NCBI RefSeq assembly: GCF_030813055.1
Contig: NZ_JAUSTW010000001.1
Span: forward strand, 186,001-250,000
Reading direction: 5' to 3'
Source: Neobacillus ginsengisoli
Lineage (GTDB): Bacteria > Bacillota > Bacilli > Bacillales_B > DSM-18226
Length of the DNA stretch: 64,000 bases
The notes under the pieces were generated by a model, which was given only the letters and a program-made list of their open reading frames with translations, did not search any database and was not told the origin of the DNA. The translations under genes were made by a program, and so were the position numbers. Below, piece after piece: positions 41,320-53,253 of this stretch; position 1 is the first letter of the stretch, and every line of letters begins with the position of its first letter.

Positions 41320-42987
41320 ATGAGTTGGACGGGGATTGCCTTATTTATACAGCTTTTTTTCGGAATTATTATTGGGCTGTATTTTTGGAATTTGCTGAGG
41401 AATCAGCGGACACAAAAAGTCTCTATTGATCGGGAATCCCGAAAAGAAATGGAACAGTTGCGAAAAATGAGATCCATTTCATTAACAGAACCATTGGCTG
41501 AAAAAGTACGTCCTACAAGCTTTCAAGATATTGTTGGCCAGGAGGATGGAATTAAATCGTTAAAAGCAGCTTTATGCGGACCGAACCCGCAGCATGTGAT
41601 TATTTATGGACCGCCTGGAGTAGGAAAAACAGCAGCTGCCCGATTAGTACTCGAGGAAGCGAAAAAGAATCAAAAATCACCATTTAAACCTGCATCCGTT
41701 TTTATTGAATTGGATGCGACAACCGCAAGATTTGATGAACGGGGTATTGCCGATCCGTTAATCGGTTCTGTTCACGACCCAATCTATCAAGGGGCGGGTG
41801 CAATGGGACAAGCGGGAATTCCACAGCCGAAGCAAGGGGCTGTAACAAATGCCCATGGCGGTGTGCTATTTATTGATGAAATCGGGGAATTGCACCCGAT
41901 CCAAATGAATAAGCTTTTAAAGGTTTTGGAGGATCGGAAGGTGTTTTTAGAAAGTGCTTATTATCATGAAGAAAACACCCAAATCCCAACGCATATTCAT
42001 GATATTTTTAAAAATGGTCTTCCAGCCGATTTTCGCTTAATCGGAGCAACAACAAGAACGCCAAATGAAATTCCACCGGCCATTCGTTCACGCTGTATGG
42101 AAGTTTTCTTTAGGGATCTAAATCAGGAGGAAGTCCTTATCGTCGCCAAAAAAGCTGCTGACAAAGTGGGCCTAGCTATTAGTGAAACAGGCGTAGAAAC
42201 ACTTTCCAATTATGCCAGAAATGGGCGGGAAGCAGTAAATATGGTACAAATTGCCGCTGGACTGGCCATAACAGATGACCGTAATTTTATAAAGGATGAA
42301 GAAATTGAATGGGTTATCCATTCCAGCCAAATGACGCCAAGGATGGAAAGAAAGATCAACGATATTTCACATATTGGTCTTGTGAATGGCCTGGCAGTCT
42401 ATGGACCAAATTCCGGTGCTCTTCTTGAAATAGAAGTAACCGTCATACCTGCAAAAGAAAAAGGCTCAATCAATATAACCGGAATTGTTGATGAAGAAAG
42501 TATTGGCGGGCAAGGAAAATCAATTCGCCGCAAAAGTATGGCCCGCGGGTCGATTGAAAATGTTATTACAGTACTAAGATCAATGGGTGTTCCAGCGGAT
42601 GATTTTGATATTCATGTCAACTTTCCGGGAGGGGTACCGATTGATGGACCGTCAGCGGGAATCGCGATGGCGACAGGAATTTATTCCGCTATTTATAAAA
42701 TCCCGATTGATAATAAAGTAGCGATGACAGGTGAAATTAGCATTCATGGGAATGTTAAACCAATCGGCGGCGTATATCCAAAGGTAAAGGCAGCGAAAAA
42801 AGCCGGGGCAAAGACTGTTATTATTCCTGAAGAAAATATGCAGTCTATCTTAAACGAAATTGACGGAATCAATATTGTTCCGGTCAACCATTTACACGAA
42901 GTTTTCGAAATTGCTCTCGTAAATGATTTAATAAAAAATAATGCAATTCCGGCTTCCATCGAACTTTCAAAAAAAGAAACGATATAA
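41320..42987 (+). CDS. lonB: Lon-like ATP-dependent protease LonB
   Basis: The 555-residue protein starts with a membrane-type segment (LFIQLFFGIIIGLYFW), then an AAA+ domain with [13 protein letters not shown] and VLFIDEIGEL, and a C-terminal Lon protease domain with the catalytic serine in DGPSAGIAMATG and lysine in the GGVYPKVKAAKKAG region. LonB is linked to sporulation in B. subtilis, where it precedes lonA as here. A good GGAGGAGGG ribosome site precedes ATG. Confidence 0.95.
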   Translation: MSWTGIALFIQLFFGIIIGLYFWNLLRNQRTQKVSIDRESRKEMEQLRKMRSISLTEPLAEKVRPTSFQDIVGQEDGIKSLKAALCGPNPQHVIIYGPPGVGKTAAARLVLEEAKKNQKSPFKPASVFIELDATTARFDERGIADPLIGSVHDPIYQGAGAMGQAGIPQPKQGAVTNAHGGVLFIDEIGELHPIQMNKLLKVLEDRKVFLESAYYHEENTQIPTHIHDIFKNGLPADFRLIGATTRTPNEIPPAIRSRCMEVFFRDLNQEEVLIVAKKAADKVGLAISETGVETLSNYARNGREAVNMVQIAAGLAITDDRNFIKDEEIEWVIHSSQMTPRMERKINDISHIGLVNGLAVYGPNSGALLEIEVTVIPAKEKGSINITGIVDEESIGGQGKSIRRKSMARGSIENVITVLRSMGVPADDFDIHVNFPGGVPIDGPSAGIAMATGIYSAIYKIPIDNKVAMTGEISIHGNVKPIGGVYPKVKAAKKAGAKTVIIPEENMQSILNEIDGINIVPVNHLHEVFEIALVNDLIKNNAIPASIELSKKETI

Positions 42988-42989
42988 AT

Positions 42990-43034
42990 AAAAACTTCGG
43001 TTTGTGAATGTTTTCGGCAAACCGGAGTTTTTTC
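42990..43034 (+). terminator. Terminator of lonB
   Basis: AAAACTTCGGTTTG pairs with CAAACCGGAGTTTT with one wobble, followed by T. Confidence 0.8.
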
Positions 43035-43203
43035 TTGTTGAAATCTATTTTAAACTTAGGAAGATTTCCTTATGTTTGGGAAAAATAAATCATATAAAAG
43101 AAGTGATTCTTTATAATTAGACACTTTTTTGCAAATGAGATAGAATTGTACAAAGACTATTCCTAGCAGGAAAAATGAATTTTGCATGTGGAGGTGCAGT
43201 AAT

Positions 43204-45531
43204 TTGGCGAAAAATAACGAATTGATCGTCCCCCTCCTGCCGCTTCGAGGGTTACTTGTATATCCGACGATGGTCCTTCATTTAGATGTTGGCCGTGAAA
43301 GATCGGTACAGGCTCTGGAAAAAGCGATGGTAGATGACCACTTAATTTTTTTAACAACACAAAAGGATGTTTCTATAGATGAACCTTCCGAGGAAGACCT
43401 TTATAAGCTTGGAACCTTAACGAAGGTTAAACAAATGCTAAAACTGCCTAACGGGACAATCAGAGTTTTGGTTGAAGGATTAAACAGAGCGGAAATCGTA
43501 ACATTTCATGATGATGACGATTATTACGCAGTTACTATTAAAACGTACGAGGATCCGGACACAAAAGATGTAGAAGACCAAGCCTTGATGAGAACAATGC
43601 TTGAATATTTCGAGCAATACATAAAATTATCCAAAAAAATCTCGGCAGAAACCTTTGCATCCGTTACAGATATTGAGGAGCCGGGGAGAATGGCCGATAT
43701 CATCTCCTCACATTTGCCAATTAAGCTGAAGGACAAACAGGAAATCCTGGAAACCATCGATGTTAAAGAGCGGGTAAACCGGGTTATTGATACGATTCAT
43801 AATGAAAAAGAAGTATTAAATCTTGAAAAGAAAATTGGCCAGCGTGTTAAGCGGTCCATGGAAAGAACGCAAAAAGAGTATTATTTGCGGGAACAGATGA
43901 AGGCTATTCAAAAGGAATTGGGCGATAAAGAAGGTAAAACAGGGGAAATAGCCGAACTTACTGAAAAAATTGAGCAGGCAGGAATGCCTGACCAAGTTCG
44001 CCTTACCGCATTAAAGGAGCTTGACCGCTATGAAAAGGTTCCTTCCAGCTCCGCAGAAAGTGCAGTAATCCGAAACTATATTGAATGGTTAATCACCATA
44101 CCTTGGTCGAAAAAGACGGAGGATGATATTGATATCCTTCGTGCCGAGCGAATTTTGGATCAAGATCATTATGGACTTGAAAAAGTAAAGGAACGTGTAT
44201 TGGAATTTTTAGCTGTTCAAAAACTTACCAACTCTCTTAAAGGACCTATTCTCTGTCTTGCCGGACCACCGGGAGTCGGGAAAACAAGCCTAGCCCGGTC
44301 GATTGCAACATCGCTCAATCGTAATTTTGTTCGTGTGTCGCTTGGCGGTGTTCGTGATGAATCTGAAATTCGCGGTCACCGGAGAACGTATGTTGGAGCG
44401 ATGCCCGGGCGGATCATTCAGGGAATGAAAAAAGCGGGAACGGTAAATCCTGTATTTTTATTAGATGAAATTGATAAAATGTCAAGCGATTTCAGAGGAG
44501 ATCCTTCCGCGGCAATGCTGGAAGTATTAGACCCCGAACAAAATCATAATTTTAGTGACCATTATATTGAAGAGCCGTACAATTTATCAAAAGTTATGTT
44601 CATTGCAACGGCTAATAACCTGTCAACCATTCCGGGACCTCTGTTAGATAGAATGGAAATTATAACCATCGCAGGTTATACAGAGTTGGAAAAAGTTCAT
44701 ATTACCAGAGACCATTTGCTTCCAAAACAAATTAAAGAAAATGGGCTGACAAAAGGAATTCTCCAGGTTCGAGAAGATGCGATTCTGAAAGTTGTCCGCT
44801 ATTACACCCGTGAAGCAGGGGTCCGAAGTTTAGAGCGGCAGATGGCGACGCTTTGCCGTAAAACGGCTAAGATTGTTGTTTCCGGAGAAAAGAAGCGGGT
44901 TGTCATCACAGAAAAGAACGTTGAGGAATTTTTAGGAAAGCCAAAATTCCGCTATGGTCAGGCTGAAACCGAGAACCAAATTGGAGTAGCGACAGGTTTA
45001 GCATATACCACTGTCGGAGGGGACACGTTGCAAATCGAAGTCTCGTTATCAGCCGGCAAAGGTAAGCTTGTGTTAACAGGGAAGCTTGGAGATGTAATGA
45101 AGGAATCAGCTCAAGCCGCATTCAGTTATGTCCGTTCCAAAGCAGCGGAGCTCGGCATTGATGAGAACTTCCATGAAAAATATGATATTCATATTCATGT
45201 TCCAGAAGGTGCAGTGCCAAAGGATGGGCCTTCAGCCGGTATTACGATTGCGACTGCGCTTGTATCGGCACTATCCGGAAAACCTATTCGCCGTGAAGTT
45301 GGAATGACAGGTGAAATCACGTTACGTGGCCGTGTTCTTCCTATTGGCGGATTAAAGGAAAAAACACTCAGTGCTCACCGAGCAGGATTAACAAAAGTGA
45401 TTCTTCCAAAGGATAATGAAATGGATATTGATGATATACCCGATAGCGTAAGAAATGAAATGGAGTTTGTACTTGTATCCCATGTGGATGAAGTATTAAA
45501 ACATGCCCTTTTAGAAGGTGGCGTGAAATGA
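43204..45531 (+). CDS. lonA: ATP-dependent protease LonA
   Basis: TTG 43204 follows GGAGGTG and gives 775 residues, matching the B. subtilis length. The order is N-terminal substrate domain ([20 protein letters not shown]), coiled coil, AAA+ module ([22 protein letters not shown]) and serine-lysine protease domain ([16 protein letters not shown]; catalytic lysine in the [13 protein letters not shown] region). It degrades misfolded and regulatory proteins in the cytoplasm. It overlaps ysxC by ATGA. Confidence 0.97.
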   Translation: MAKNNELIVPLLPLRGLLVYPTMVLHLDVGRERSVQALEKAMVDDHLIFLTTQKDVSIDEPSEEDLYKLGTLTKVKQMLKLPNGTIRVLVEGLNRAEIVTFHDDDDYYAVTIKTYEDPDTKDVEDQALMRTMLEYFEQYIKLSKKISAETFASVTDIEEPGRMADIISSHLPIKLKDKQEILETIDVKERVNRVIDTIHNEKEVLNLEKKIGQRVKRSMERTQKEYYLREQMKAIQKELGDKEGKTGEIAELTEKIEQAGMPDQVRLTALKELDRYEKVPSSSAESAVIRNYIEWLITIPWSKKTEDDIDILRAERILDQDHYGLEKVKERVLEFLAVQKLTNSLKGPILCLAGPPGVGKTSLARSIATSLNRNFVRVSLGGVRDESEIRGHRRTYVGAMPGRIIQGMKKAGTVNPVFLLDEIDKMSSDFRGDPSAAMLEVLDPEQNHNFSDHYIEEPYNLSKVMFIATANNLSTIPGPLLDRMEIITIAGYTELEKVHITRDHLLPKQIKENGLTKGILQVREDAILKVVRYYTREAGVRSLERQMATLCRKTAKIVVSGEKKRVVITEKNVEEFLGKPKFRYGQAETENQIGVATGLAYTTVGGDTLQIEVSLSAGKGKLVLTGKLGDVMKESAQAAFSYVRSKAAELGIDENFHEKYDIHIHVPEGAVPKDGPSAGITIATALVSALSGKPIRREVGMTGEITLRGRVLPIGGLKEKTLSAHRAGLTKVILPKDNEMDIDDIPDSVRNEMEFVLVSHVDEVLKHALLEGGVK

Positions 45532-46109
45532 AGGTAACAAGTTCAGAAATTGTCATAAGTGCAGTAAAGCCGGAACAGTACCCGGAAACGGATCTTCCAG
45601 AATTTGCATTAGCCGGCCGCTCGAATGTGGGCAAATCCTCTTTTATCAATAAAATGCTCAATCGAAAGGGGTTAGCCCGTATATCATCAAAACCCGGGAA
45701 AACACAAACGCTTAATTTTTATGTTATTAATGAAGTACTTCATTTTGTTGATGTACCCGGGTATGGATATGCGAAGGTGTCAAAAAGTGAGCGCGCAGCT
45801 TGGGGGAAAATGATTGAGACGTATTTAACAACGCGTGAGCAATTAAGGGCCGTTGTGCAAATTGTTGATTTACGTCATCCGCCATCAGAGGACGATGTCA
45901 TGATGTATGATTTTCTTAAGCATTACGAAATCCCGTGTATCATTGTCGCGACTAAAGCAGATAAAATCCCTAAAGGGAAATGGCAGAAGCATTTGAAGAT
46001 TACCCGTGAAAAACTTAATTTCGATCAAAATGATCATATGATCTTGTTCTCATCAGAGACCGGTTTAGGAAAGGATCAAGCATGGTCCATTCTTGAAAGC
46101 TATATGTAA
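45528..46109 (+). CDS. ysxC: Ribosome-biogenesis GTPase YsxC/EngB
   Basis: The 193-residue GTPase has G1 [12 protein letters not shown]3 DVPGYG and G4 TKADK. EngB proteins act in 50S subunit assembly and are essential in B. subtilis. Translation is coupled to lonA by a four-base overlap. A bidirectional terminator follows. Confidence 0.96.
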   Translation: MKVTSSEIVISAVKPEQYPETDLPEFALAGRSNVGKSSFINKMLNRKGLARISSKPGKTQTLNFYVINEVLHFVDVPGYGYAKVSKSERAAWGKMIETYLTTREQLRAVVQIVDLRHPPSEDDVMMYDFLKHYEIPCIIVATKADKIPKGKWQKHLKITREKLNFDQNDHMILFSSETGLGKDQAWSILESYM

Positions 46110-46150
46110 AAAAATAAACGCCGCGGCTTAGCCTCGAGCGTTTATTTTTT
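46110..46150. terminator. Bidirectional terminator between ysxC and the ysxD-like gene
   Basis: AAAATAAACGC pairs with GCGTTTATTTT around a 14-base loop. Confidence 0.85.
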
Positions 46151-46630
46151 CTTTTTTAACAAAAAATAAATACCAATAATAATAATGAGAGCGGGCCAAA
46201 ATTTCAATACCTGTGACATACCGTTTTGAACAATGCCAAGATATCCTGCAATTTTATCATAAAATAACAGCAATAAAGCCCAGACTAAAAAGAGGAACGC
46301 TTGAAATAAGCCTGTTCCGGTTTTTTGGAAACGCAGGAAAAAACCAAGAGATAGGATTAATATAAAGGGTCCAATACTATTATCAGGCCAAAATGTTAAA
46401 CGGCCGGCAATATGGAAATGAAGACCAAACCCAAGTAAAATGACACCGGGCAGGATGGATTCGTAATCCTTTGCCGCATAGCCTTGAGCTAAGAAAGCAA
46501 TTCCCACAATAATGATTAAGGTCGGCCAAGTATAAAAATTCTGAAATAAGGTTATGCCTGATTGCTGCAAAAAAAAGTAAGCCCCAAAGCCAATTAGAAT
46601 TATACCGGGAAACATCCGCTGATTTTTCAT
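46142..46630 (-). CDS. ysxD: Membrane protein, YsxD-like (LiaI/LiaF-type TM region)
   Basis: The 162-residue protein has about five or six hydrophobic segments, with repeated patterns of GIILIGFGAYFFL and GVILLGFGLHFHI, and WPTLIIIVGI and WPALIIIIGI. This repeating type resembles DUF5668/LiaF membrane regions. In B. subtilis a membrane protein gene, ysxD, occupies this site between ysxC and hemA. Function unknown. The symbol is assigned by position. Confidence 0.7.
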   Translation of the reverse strand: MKNQRMFPGIILIGFGAYFFLQQSGITLFQNFYTWPTLIIIVGIAFLAQGYAAKDYESILPGVILLGFGLHFHIAGRLTFWPDNSIGPFILILSLGFFLRFQKTGTGLFQAFLFLVWALLLLFYDKIAGYLGIVQNGMSQVLKFWPALIIIIGIYFLLKKKK

Positions 46631-46854
46631 CTATTTCACCACTTCCAGTAAGGTTCACTTGAATCTATTCTCTTTTTTTGATACTGTACATAAGGAAGCA
46701 TTTGTCGATAATTATAACAAATATCATTTTATTTTCTAATATTACCATATTAGTTTCATTTTCTGTTCACAATTCTTAAGCAAAAATTAAAAATACCCGT
46801 GATATAATCAGACTAGTTATTTCTGCAATTTTTTATTTGGGGGTGTCCTTTTCA

Positions 46855-48198
46855 ATGCATATATTAGTGATCGGTCTAAACTATAAAACTGCCCCTGTTG
46901 AAATCCGTGAGCGGTTAACTTTTAATGAATCCGATCTTGTGGATGCTATAAAAAAATTAAACGTGAAAAAAAGCATCCTGGAGAATATTATCTTATCTAC
47001 ATGTAATCGTACGGAAATTTATGCGGTCGTAGACCAGTTACATACGGGCCGCTACTATATTAAAGAATTTCTGTCAGAATGGTTTGGACTTGAACAACCT
47101 GAGTTTTCTCCTTATTTATTTGTTTATGAAGAAGATGGTGCCGTCGAACACCTTTTCAACGTGACCTGCGGACTCCATTCAATGGTATTAGGCGAAACAC
47201 AAATTTTAGGTCAGGTCCGTTCGAGCTTTATGTTAGCTCAAGAACAAAATACCACCGGAACCGTGTTTAACCACTTGTTTAAGCAGGCCGTTACCGTTGC
47301 AAAACGAGGCCATTCCGAAACAGATATTGGTGCAAATGCTGTTTCTGTCAGTTATGCAGCAGTAGAGTTAGCGAAGAAAATTTTCGGCTCACTTGCTGGT
47401 AAACATGTGTTAATCTTTGGAGCGGGAAAAATGGGCGAGCTAGCGGCCCAAAACCTGCATGGCAACGGTGTAAAAAAAGTTACCGTTATTAACCGTACCT
47501 ATGATAAAGCAAAAGAACTTGCGAACCGTTTCGGCGGTGAAGCAAAAACAACAGATGAGCTGCAAAAATCTTTAGTGGATGCCGATATCCTCATAAGCTC
47601 GACGGGTGCGAAGGATTTTGTTATTTCAAAAGAGATGATGGTTAAAGTAGAAAAAATGCGAAAGGGCAAACCATTATTTATGGTTGATATTGCCGTACCA
47701 CGCGACTTGGATCCGAAAATTGCAGAGCTTGAAAACGTATTTTTATACGATATCGATGATTTAGAGGGGATTGTTGAGGCTAATCTTCAAGAACGTAAGA
47801 AGGCTGCTGAAAAGATCAGTATCATGATTGAAAAAGAAATTGTCGAATTCAAGCAGTGGCTTGGAATGCTCGGAGTTGTCCCTGTGATTTCGTCTCTTAG
47901 GGAAAAAGCCCTGGCAATCCAGTCAGAAACCATGGTCAGCCTTGAGCGCAAGCTCTCCCATTTATCCGACCGGGATCTAAAAGTATTAAACAAGCACACA
48001 AAGAGCATTATAAATCAACTTTTAAAGGACCCTATTTTACAGGCAAAAGAATTGGCTGCAAGACCTGATGCCGATCAGGCTTTGAACTTATTTATGAAGA
48101 TATTTAATATTGAAGAACTTGTCCAAAATCAAGATTCGAAAGCAGCCGAAACCGATAAAATTATGGTTCATGCACCGCAGGCTTCCTTTCAGCCGTAA
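46855..48198 (+). CDS. hemA: Glutamyl-tRNA reductase
   Basis: ATG 46855 follows GGGGGTG. The 447-residue enzyme makes glutamate-1-semialdehyde from Glu-tRNA, the first step of C5 haem synthesis. The catalytic cysteine is in [11 protein letters not shown] (about residue 50), the NADPH site is [11 protein letters not shown], and the C-terminal dimerisation helix follows. It is the first gene of a hemAXCDBL operon. A TATAAT box near 46800 probably drives the operon. Confidence 0.97.
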   Translation: MHILVIGLNYKTAPVEIRERLTFNESDLVDAIKKLNVKKSILENIILSTCNRTEIYAVVDQLHTGRYYIKEFLSEWFGLEQPEFSPYLFVYEEDGAVEHLFNVTCGLHSMVLGETQILGQVRSSFMLAQEQNTTGTVFNHLFKQAVTVAKRGHSETDIGANAVSVSYAAVELAKKIFGSLAGKHVLIFGAGKMGELAAQNLHGNGVKKVTVINRTYDKAKELANRFGGEAKTTDELQKSLVDADILISSTGAKDFVISKEMMVKVEKMRKGKPLFMVDIAVPRDLDPKIAELENVFLYDIDDLEGIVEANLQERKKAAEKISIMIEKEIVEFKQWLGMLGVVPVISSLREKALAIQSETMVSLERKLSHLSDRDLKVLNKHTKSIINQLLKDPILQAKELAARPDADQALNLFMKIFNIEELVQNQDSKAAETDKIMVHAPQASFQP

Positions 48199-48210
48199 GG
48201 GGTTGTGTCT

Positions 48211-49044
48211 ATGTTTAGTATTCACATGACACGGCTGCATGAACTAACAGTTGTTCTATATGCCTTTAGCGTGTTGTTATATTTTTTTGATTTTCTCAAT
48301 CATAACCGGAAGGCAAACCGAATTGCCTTCTGGTTACTTGCGTTTGTATGGGTTTTACAAACTGTGTTTTTATTTTTATATATGGTGAAAACAGGGAGGT
48401 TCCCTGTTTTGACGATTTTTGAGGGTCTTTATTTTTACGCATGGGTATTGATCACTTTATCTCTAGGGATTAATCGGTTGCTAAGAATTGACTTTATTGT
48501 CTTTTTTACCAATATACTCGGATTTATTGTCATGGTCATTCATACTTTTGTTCCCGAACAATATGGTTCCCATGTTGTCGGCAAGCAGCTTGTGTCTGAA
48601 CTGTTGTTAATCCATATCACAATGGCGATTGTTTCATATGGAGCATTTTCTCTCTCCTTTGTCTTTTCTCTTTTATATCTTCTCCAATACGACTTATTGA
48701 AAAGGAAGAAATGGGGAAAAAGACTATTAAGGCTTGCCGATTTACATAAGCTCGAGCGATCATCCTACATATTGGCTGTAATTGGTGTTCCAATGCTGAT
48801 GCTAAGTCTGATTTTAGGCTTACAGTGGGCTTTTCTCAAAGTCCCCGGGATGCCCTGGTACGATATGAAAATCATTGGTTCTTTCCTGTTATTAACGGCC
48901 TATAGCATTTACTTGTATTTGCATATTGTCAAAGGGCTTGCAGGAAAATCATTAGCTTTATGGAATGTAGCTTCATTTTTAATCGTGTTAATTAACTTCT
49001 TCTTATTTGGTAAATTATCGTCTTTTCATTTCTGGTACGGGTAA
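48211..49044 (+). CDS. hemX: HemX membrane protein
   Basis: ATG 48211 follows AAGGGG. The 277-residue protein has about eight membrane segments and belongs to the CcsA/HemX-type family. In B. subtilis HemX lowers the amount of HemA. The conserved position between hemA and hemC supports the same role. No catalytic motif is visible. Confidence 0.93.
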   Translation: MFSIHMTRLHELTVVLYAFSVLLYFFDFLNHNRKANRIAFWLLAFVWVLQTVFLFLYMVKTGRFPVLTIFEGLYFYAWVLITLSLGINRLLRIDFIVFFTNILGFIVMVIHTFVPEQYGSHVVGKQLVSELLLIHITMAIVSYGAFSLSFVFSLLYLLQYDLLKRKKWGKRLLRLADLHKLERSSYILAVIGVPMLMLSLILGLQWAFLKVPGMPWYDMKIIGSFLLLTAYSIYLYLHIVKGLAGKSLALWNVASFLIVLINFFLFGKLSSFHFWYG

Positions 49045-49059
49045 ACTTAGGAGGCTGTC

Positions 49060-49995
49060 ATGAGGAAAATTATTGTAGGTTCAAGACGAAGCAAGCTTGC
49101 TTTAACACAAACAAATTGGGTTATCGAACAGCTTAAAAAGCTAGGGTCACATTTTGAGTTTGAAGTAAAAGAAATTGTGACAAAAGGGGACAAAATCCAA
49201 GATGTAACCCTTTCAAAAGTAGGCGGTAAAGGCTTATTTGTTAAAGAAATCGAACAGGCTATGCTAAATAAAGAGATTGATATGGCCGTTCATAGTATGA
49301 AAGACATGCCGGCAGAGTTGCCGGAGGGGTTAACAATCGGTTGTATTCCTTTCCGTGAGGACCACAGGGATGCTTTAATATCACGAGGACATATGAAGTT
49401 AAAGGATTTAAAAAAGGGTGCAATTATCGGCACGAGCAGTCTTCGCCGCAGCGCCCAGCTTTTAGTACAGCGTCCGGATTTAGAGATTAAATGGATTCGC
49501 GGTAATGTTGATACACGATTAGCTAAATTAGAAGAAGAAGAATACGATGCCATCATTTTAGCTGCAGCTGGACTTTCCCGCCTTGGTTGGGCACGTGAAG
49601 TAGTGACTGAATTTTTAGATACGGATATTTGCATACCTGCTGTTGGTCAGGGAGCATTATCACTCGAATGCCGTGAGGACGACCGCGAGCTTTTAGAACT
49701 TTTTGAAAAATTCACCTGCAAGAAAACGGAAAGAGCCGTCAAAGCAGAGCGTGCTTTCCTGCAAAAAATGGAAGGCGGCTGCCAAGTGCCAATTGCCGGT
49801 TTCGCCCGTGTTGATGCTAATGATGAAATTGTTTTAAATGTTTTAGTCGCTTCCCCGGAAGGACAGGAGATTTACAAAGAAGAACTTAGAGGACAAAACC
49901 CGGAGGAGCTGGGTGTCCGGGCTGCTGATCTTTTAATTCAAAAAGGAGCCAAAGACCTGATTGAAAAGGTGAAACGGGAGCTTGAAGGGCTATGA
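49060..49995 (+). CDS. hemC: Hydroxymethylbilane synthase
   Basis: The 311-residue enzyme polymerises four porphobilinogens. Signature parts are [38 protein letters not shown] and the cofactor cysteine in GGCQVPIAG near residue 241. The gene overlaps hemD by four bases (ATGA). Confidence 0.97.
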   Translation: MRKIIVGSRRSKLALTQTNWVIEQLKKLGSHFEFEVKEIVTKGDKIQDVTLSKVGGKGLFVKEIEQAMLNKEIDMAVHSMKDMPAELPEGLTIGCIPFREDHRDALISRGHMKLKDLKKGAIIGTSSLRRSAQLLVQRPDLEIKWIRGNVDTRLAKLEEEEYDAIILAAAGLSRLGWAREVVTEFLDTDICIPAVGQGALSLECREDDRELLELFEKFTCKKTERAVKAERAFLQKMEGGCQVPIAGFARVDANDEIVLNVLVASPEGQEIYKEELRGQNPEELGVRAADLLIQKGAKDLIEKVKRELEGL

Positions 49996-50774
49996 TAAAT
50001 TCATTTCCCTTGCTTGAAAAAAAAGTTCTTGTTCCAAGGGGAGAAAATCAAGCGAAATCTTTTTCACAGCTCATTGAAAAATATGGAGGGATTCCGATTG
50101 AAATCCCTCTTATTGCCTTTCGACCGGTTGAGATTAATCAACGTCTTCAAACCATTTTGAAAGCCCTAAATACATATGACTGGATTATTTTTACGAGCAA
50201 TGTAACAGTGGAAACCTTCTTTTCTTTTTGTTTGAATTCAGATTTGGAGATTTTTCCAAAAATCGCTGTGATTGGAAAAAAAACAGAAGAGGGACTGTTG
50301 CAAAGAGGATTAAGGCCTGAGTTTATACCGTCTGCATATGTTGCCGAATCATTTGTTGCCGAGTTTTTGCCGTATATCCATAAAGGTTCGAAAATATTAC
50401 TTCCAAAAGGGAATTTGGCGAGAGAATATATCGCTGATTCTTTAACAGAAAGCGGAGCACTTGTTAATGAAGTGGTCATATATGAAACGGTTATGCCAGA
50501 CGAAAGCCGCGAGAAATTGGCAAAAGTGATGGTCGAAAAACAGCTTGATATTTTACTGTTTACGAGCCCGTCAACGGTAGATCATTTTATGGAAACGGTG
50601 ACTCGGTATAAGCTTGAGCACCATTTAAAAAAATATATTTTCGGCTGTATTGGACCATCTACAGAGAAAAAATTACGTGCATATGGATTACCCGTTCATG
50701 TTGCACCTAAAGAATATACGGTAAAAGAAATGGTTAATAGTACAATTGCTTACTTAGAAATGGAGGAATCATAA
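49992..50774 (+). CDS. hemD: Uroporphyrinogen-III synthase
   Basis: The 260-residue enzyme closes hydroxymethylbilane into uroporphyrinogen III. The family is poorly conserved; [14 protein letters not shown] and [13 protein letters not shown] are typical of the two domains. Translation is coupled to hemC, and hemB starts immediately after the stop. Confidence 0.94.
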   Translation: MINSFPLLEKKVLVPRGENQAKSFSQLIEKYGGIPIEIPLIAFRPVEINQRLQTILKALNTYDWIIFTSNVTVETFFSFCLNSDLEIFPKIAVIGKKTEEGLLQRGLRPEFIPSAYVAESFVAEFLPYIHKGSKILLPKGNLAREYIADSLTESGALVNEVVIYETVMPDESREKLAKVMVEKQLDILLFTSPSTVDHFMETVTRYKLEHHLKKYIFGCIGPSTEKKLRAYGLPVHVAPKEYTVKEMVNSTIAYLEMEES

Positions 50775-51755
50775 ATGGAATTGCAATTTAAGCGTCATCG
50801 TCGTTTACGTTCAAGTGCAAGCATGCGCGCACTTGTCAGAGAAAATAACCTGAAAGCGGAAGACTTCATTTATCCGCTGTTTATTTATGAAGGTGAAAAC
50901 ATTCGCAAGGAAGTATCATCTATGCCCGGTGTATTCCAAGTATCCATGGACCATCTCCAAAAAGAAATGGAAGATATTGTAGCACATGGAATAAAGTCTG
51001 TGTTATTATTTGGGATTCCGGCGGCCAAAGATGAGTGCGGTCAGCAAGCATACCACGATCATGGCATTGTCCAAGTTGCGACCCGTTTTATAAAAGAGAA
51101 CTTCCCGGAAATAATTGTTGTTGCTGATACATGCCTTTGTGAATATACAAGCCATGGACACTGCGGAGTGGTCGAAGGCGAGAAAATCCTAAATGATCAG
51201 TCGCTTGACTTGCTCGTGAAAACTGCGGTTGCCCAAGCTAAAGCAGGCGCAGATATTATTGCTCCTTCTAACATGATGGATGGCTTTGTTGCAGCAATTC
51301 GTGCTGGTTTAGATGAAGCCGGTTTTACTGAAGTGCCGATTATGTCATATGCAGTTAAATATGCCTCTGCTTTTTACGGTCCATTCCGTGAGGCAGCGGA
51401 GGGCGCGCCGCAATTTGGCGATCGGAAGACCTATCAAATGGACCCGGCTAACCGGATGGAAGCATTTAGAGAAGCCGAATCCGATGTTGCGGAAGGCGCT
51501 GACTTTTTAATCGTGAAACCTGGTATGCCTTACCTGGATATTGTTCGTGATGTAAAAAATACTTTTAATCTGCCTGTTGTCGTTTATAACGTGAGCGGTG
51601 AATATTCAATGATTAAAGCTGCTGCTCAGAACGGCTGGATTGACGAAAAAAACACTGTGCTGGAAATGTTAATCGGCATGAAGCGTGCCGGTGCTGATCT
51701 CATTATTACTTATGCTGCAAAAGACGCCATTCGCTGGTTAAAAGAAGAAGAATAA
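50775..51755 (+). CDS. hemB: Delta-aminolevulinic acid dehydratase
   Basis: The 326-residue enzyme condenses two aminolevulinates. The cysteine-rich zinc site [14 protein letters not shown], the lysine in [15 protein letters not shown] and the Schiff-base lysine in [12 protein letters not shown] are present. It starts at the base after the hemD stop. Confidence 0.97.
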   Translation: MELQFKRHRRLRSSASMRALVRENNLKAEDFIYPLFIYEGENIRKEVSSMPGVFQVSMDHLQKEMEDIVAHGIKSVLLFGIPAAKDECGQQAYHDHGIVQVATRFIKENFPEIIVVADTCLCEYTSHGHCGVVEGEKILNDQSLDLLVKTAVAQAKAGADIIAPSNMMDGFVAAIRAGLDEAGFTEVPIMSYAVKYASAFYGPFREAAEGAPQFGDRKTYQMDPANRMEAFREAESDVAEGADFLIVKPGMPYLDIVRDVKNTFNLPVVVYNVSGEYSMIKAAAQNGWIDEKNTVLEMLIGMKRAGADLIITYAAKDAIRWLKEEE

Positions 51756-51779
51756 CAATAATGGAAAAGAGGGAAAAGG

Positions 51780-53066
51780 ATGCGTTCGTATACGAAATCG
51801 ATTGAAGCATTTAAAGAAGCCCAAACCCTTATGCCGGGTGGAGTTAATAGCCCGGTTCGTGCCTTTAAATCAGTGAATATGGATCCGATTTTTATGGAAA
51901 GAGGGAAAGGTTCTAAAATTTATGATATTGATGGAAATGAATATATTGATTATGTATTGTCATGGGGACCGCTAATCCTCGGCCATACAAATGACCGCGT
52001 TGTTGAGGCAATTAAAAAAGTTGCAGAACTTGGTACCAGCTACGGTGCACCGACATTGATGGAAAATGAACTGGCAAAACTAGTCATTGAACGCGTTCCG
52101 TCGATTGAAATTGTCAGGATGGTATCTTCAGGAACGGAAGCAACGATGAGTACTCTGCGTTTAGCAAGAGGATATACGGGACGCAACTTAATTTTGAAAT
52201 TTGAAGGCTGCTACCATGGTCATGGTGATTCATTGTTAATCAAAGCAGGCTCCGGCGTAGCCACACTTGGATTGCCTGACAGCCCGGGTGTACCTGAAGG
52301 AATAGCAAAAAATACCATCACCGTGCAGTATAATGACTTTGAAGGTGTGAAATATGCCTTCGAGCAATTCGGGGAGGATATTGCGGCTATTATTGTTGAA
52401 CCGGTTGCAGGTAACATGGGTGTTGTTCCGCCGCTGCCGGGATTTTTAGAAGGTCTTCGTGAAATTACCACAAAATACGGTGCCTTGCTTATTTTTGATG
52501 AAGTCATGACAGGCTTCCGAGTGGGTTATAATTGCGCACAAGGCTATTTTAATGTGACTCCTGACCTAACTTGTCTTGGTAAAGTAATTGGCGGGGGACT
52601 TCCTGTCGGTGCCTACGGCGGAAAAGCAGAAATCATGGAAAGAATTGCACCTAGCGGTCCGATTTATCAAGCGGGTACACTTTCAGGGAACCCACTTGCG
52701 ATGACCGCTGGATATGAGACATTAAACCAATTAACTCCTGATCATTACAGCGATTTTATCCGTAAAGGGGATTTGCTGGAAAAAGGATTAAAATCTGCCG
52801 CTGAAAAAAATGACATTCCAATTACTGTTAACCGTGCGGGATCGATGATTGGCTTCTTCTTTACAAATGAAAATGTCATTAATTATGAAACAGCAAAAAC
52901 TTCAAATCTTGAATATTTTGCCGGTTATTATCGGGAAATGGCTGAACAGGGAATATTTTTACCTCCTTCACAATTTGAAGGTCTTTTCCTTTCTACTGTT
53001 CATTCCGATGAAGATATTGAAAAAACCATTTCTTCTGCGGAGCTTGCCTTTTCTAAATTAAAATAA
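51780..53066 (+). CDS. hemL: Glutamate-1-semialdehyde 2,1-aminomutase
   Basis: The 428-residue PLP enzyme forms 5-aminolevulinate. [40 protein letters not shown] and the PLP lysine in [17 protein letters not shown] are diagnostic. It closes the hem operon, and a terminator follows. Confidence 0.97.
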   Translation: MRSYTKSIEAFKEAQTLMPGGVNSPVRAFKSVNMDPIFMERGKGSKIYDIDGNEYIDYVLSWGPLILGHTNDRVVEAIKKVAELGTSYGAPTLMENELAKLVIERVPSIEIVRMVSSGTEATMSTLRLARGYTGRNLILKFEGCYHGHGDSLLIKAGSGVATLGLPDSPGVPEGIAKNTITVQYNDFEGVKYAFEQFGEDIAAIIVEPVAGNMGVVPPLPGFLEGLREITTKYGALLIFDEVMTGFRVGYNCAQGYFNVTPDLTCLGKVIGGGLPVGAYGGKAEIMERIAPSGPIYQAGTLSGNPLAMTAGYETLNQLTPDHYSDFIRKGDLLEKGLKSAAEKNDIPITVNRAGSMIGFFFTNENVINYETAKTSNLEYFAGYYREMAEQGIFLPPSQFEGLFLSTVHSDEDIEKTISSAELAFSKLK

Positions 53067-53073
53067 TTGAAGA

Positions 53074-53114
53074 TTGCACATTCATCATATCAAACGGTGA
53101 GTGTGCTTTTTTAT
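53074..53114 (+). terminator. Terminator of the hem operon
   Basis: GCACATTCA pairs with TGAGTGTGC with one wobble, followed by T. Confidence 0.85.
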
Positions 53115-53253
53115 GTTCATTATAAAAAACGAAGGGAAATTTTGTATTTAATCTATTCTAAATTGTACTTATTTTTGTCACATCTGTATGCTATAATAAT
53201 TCGGACAAATCAAGTAGTTCTTGAGGACGATGAGCAAAGGTTGTGTGGCGGAG

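Noticed and set aside
46680..46740. PerR box upstream of hemA
   Set aside because: Only one half (ATTATAA) matches; the other half is too different to support the call, although hemA is PerR-controlled in B. subtilis.
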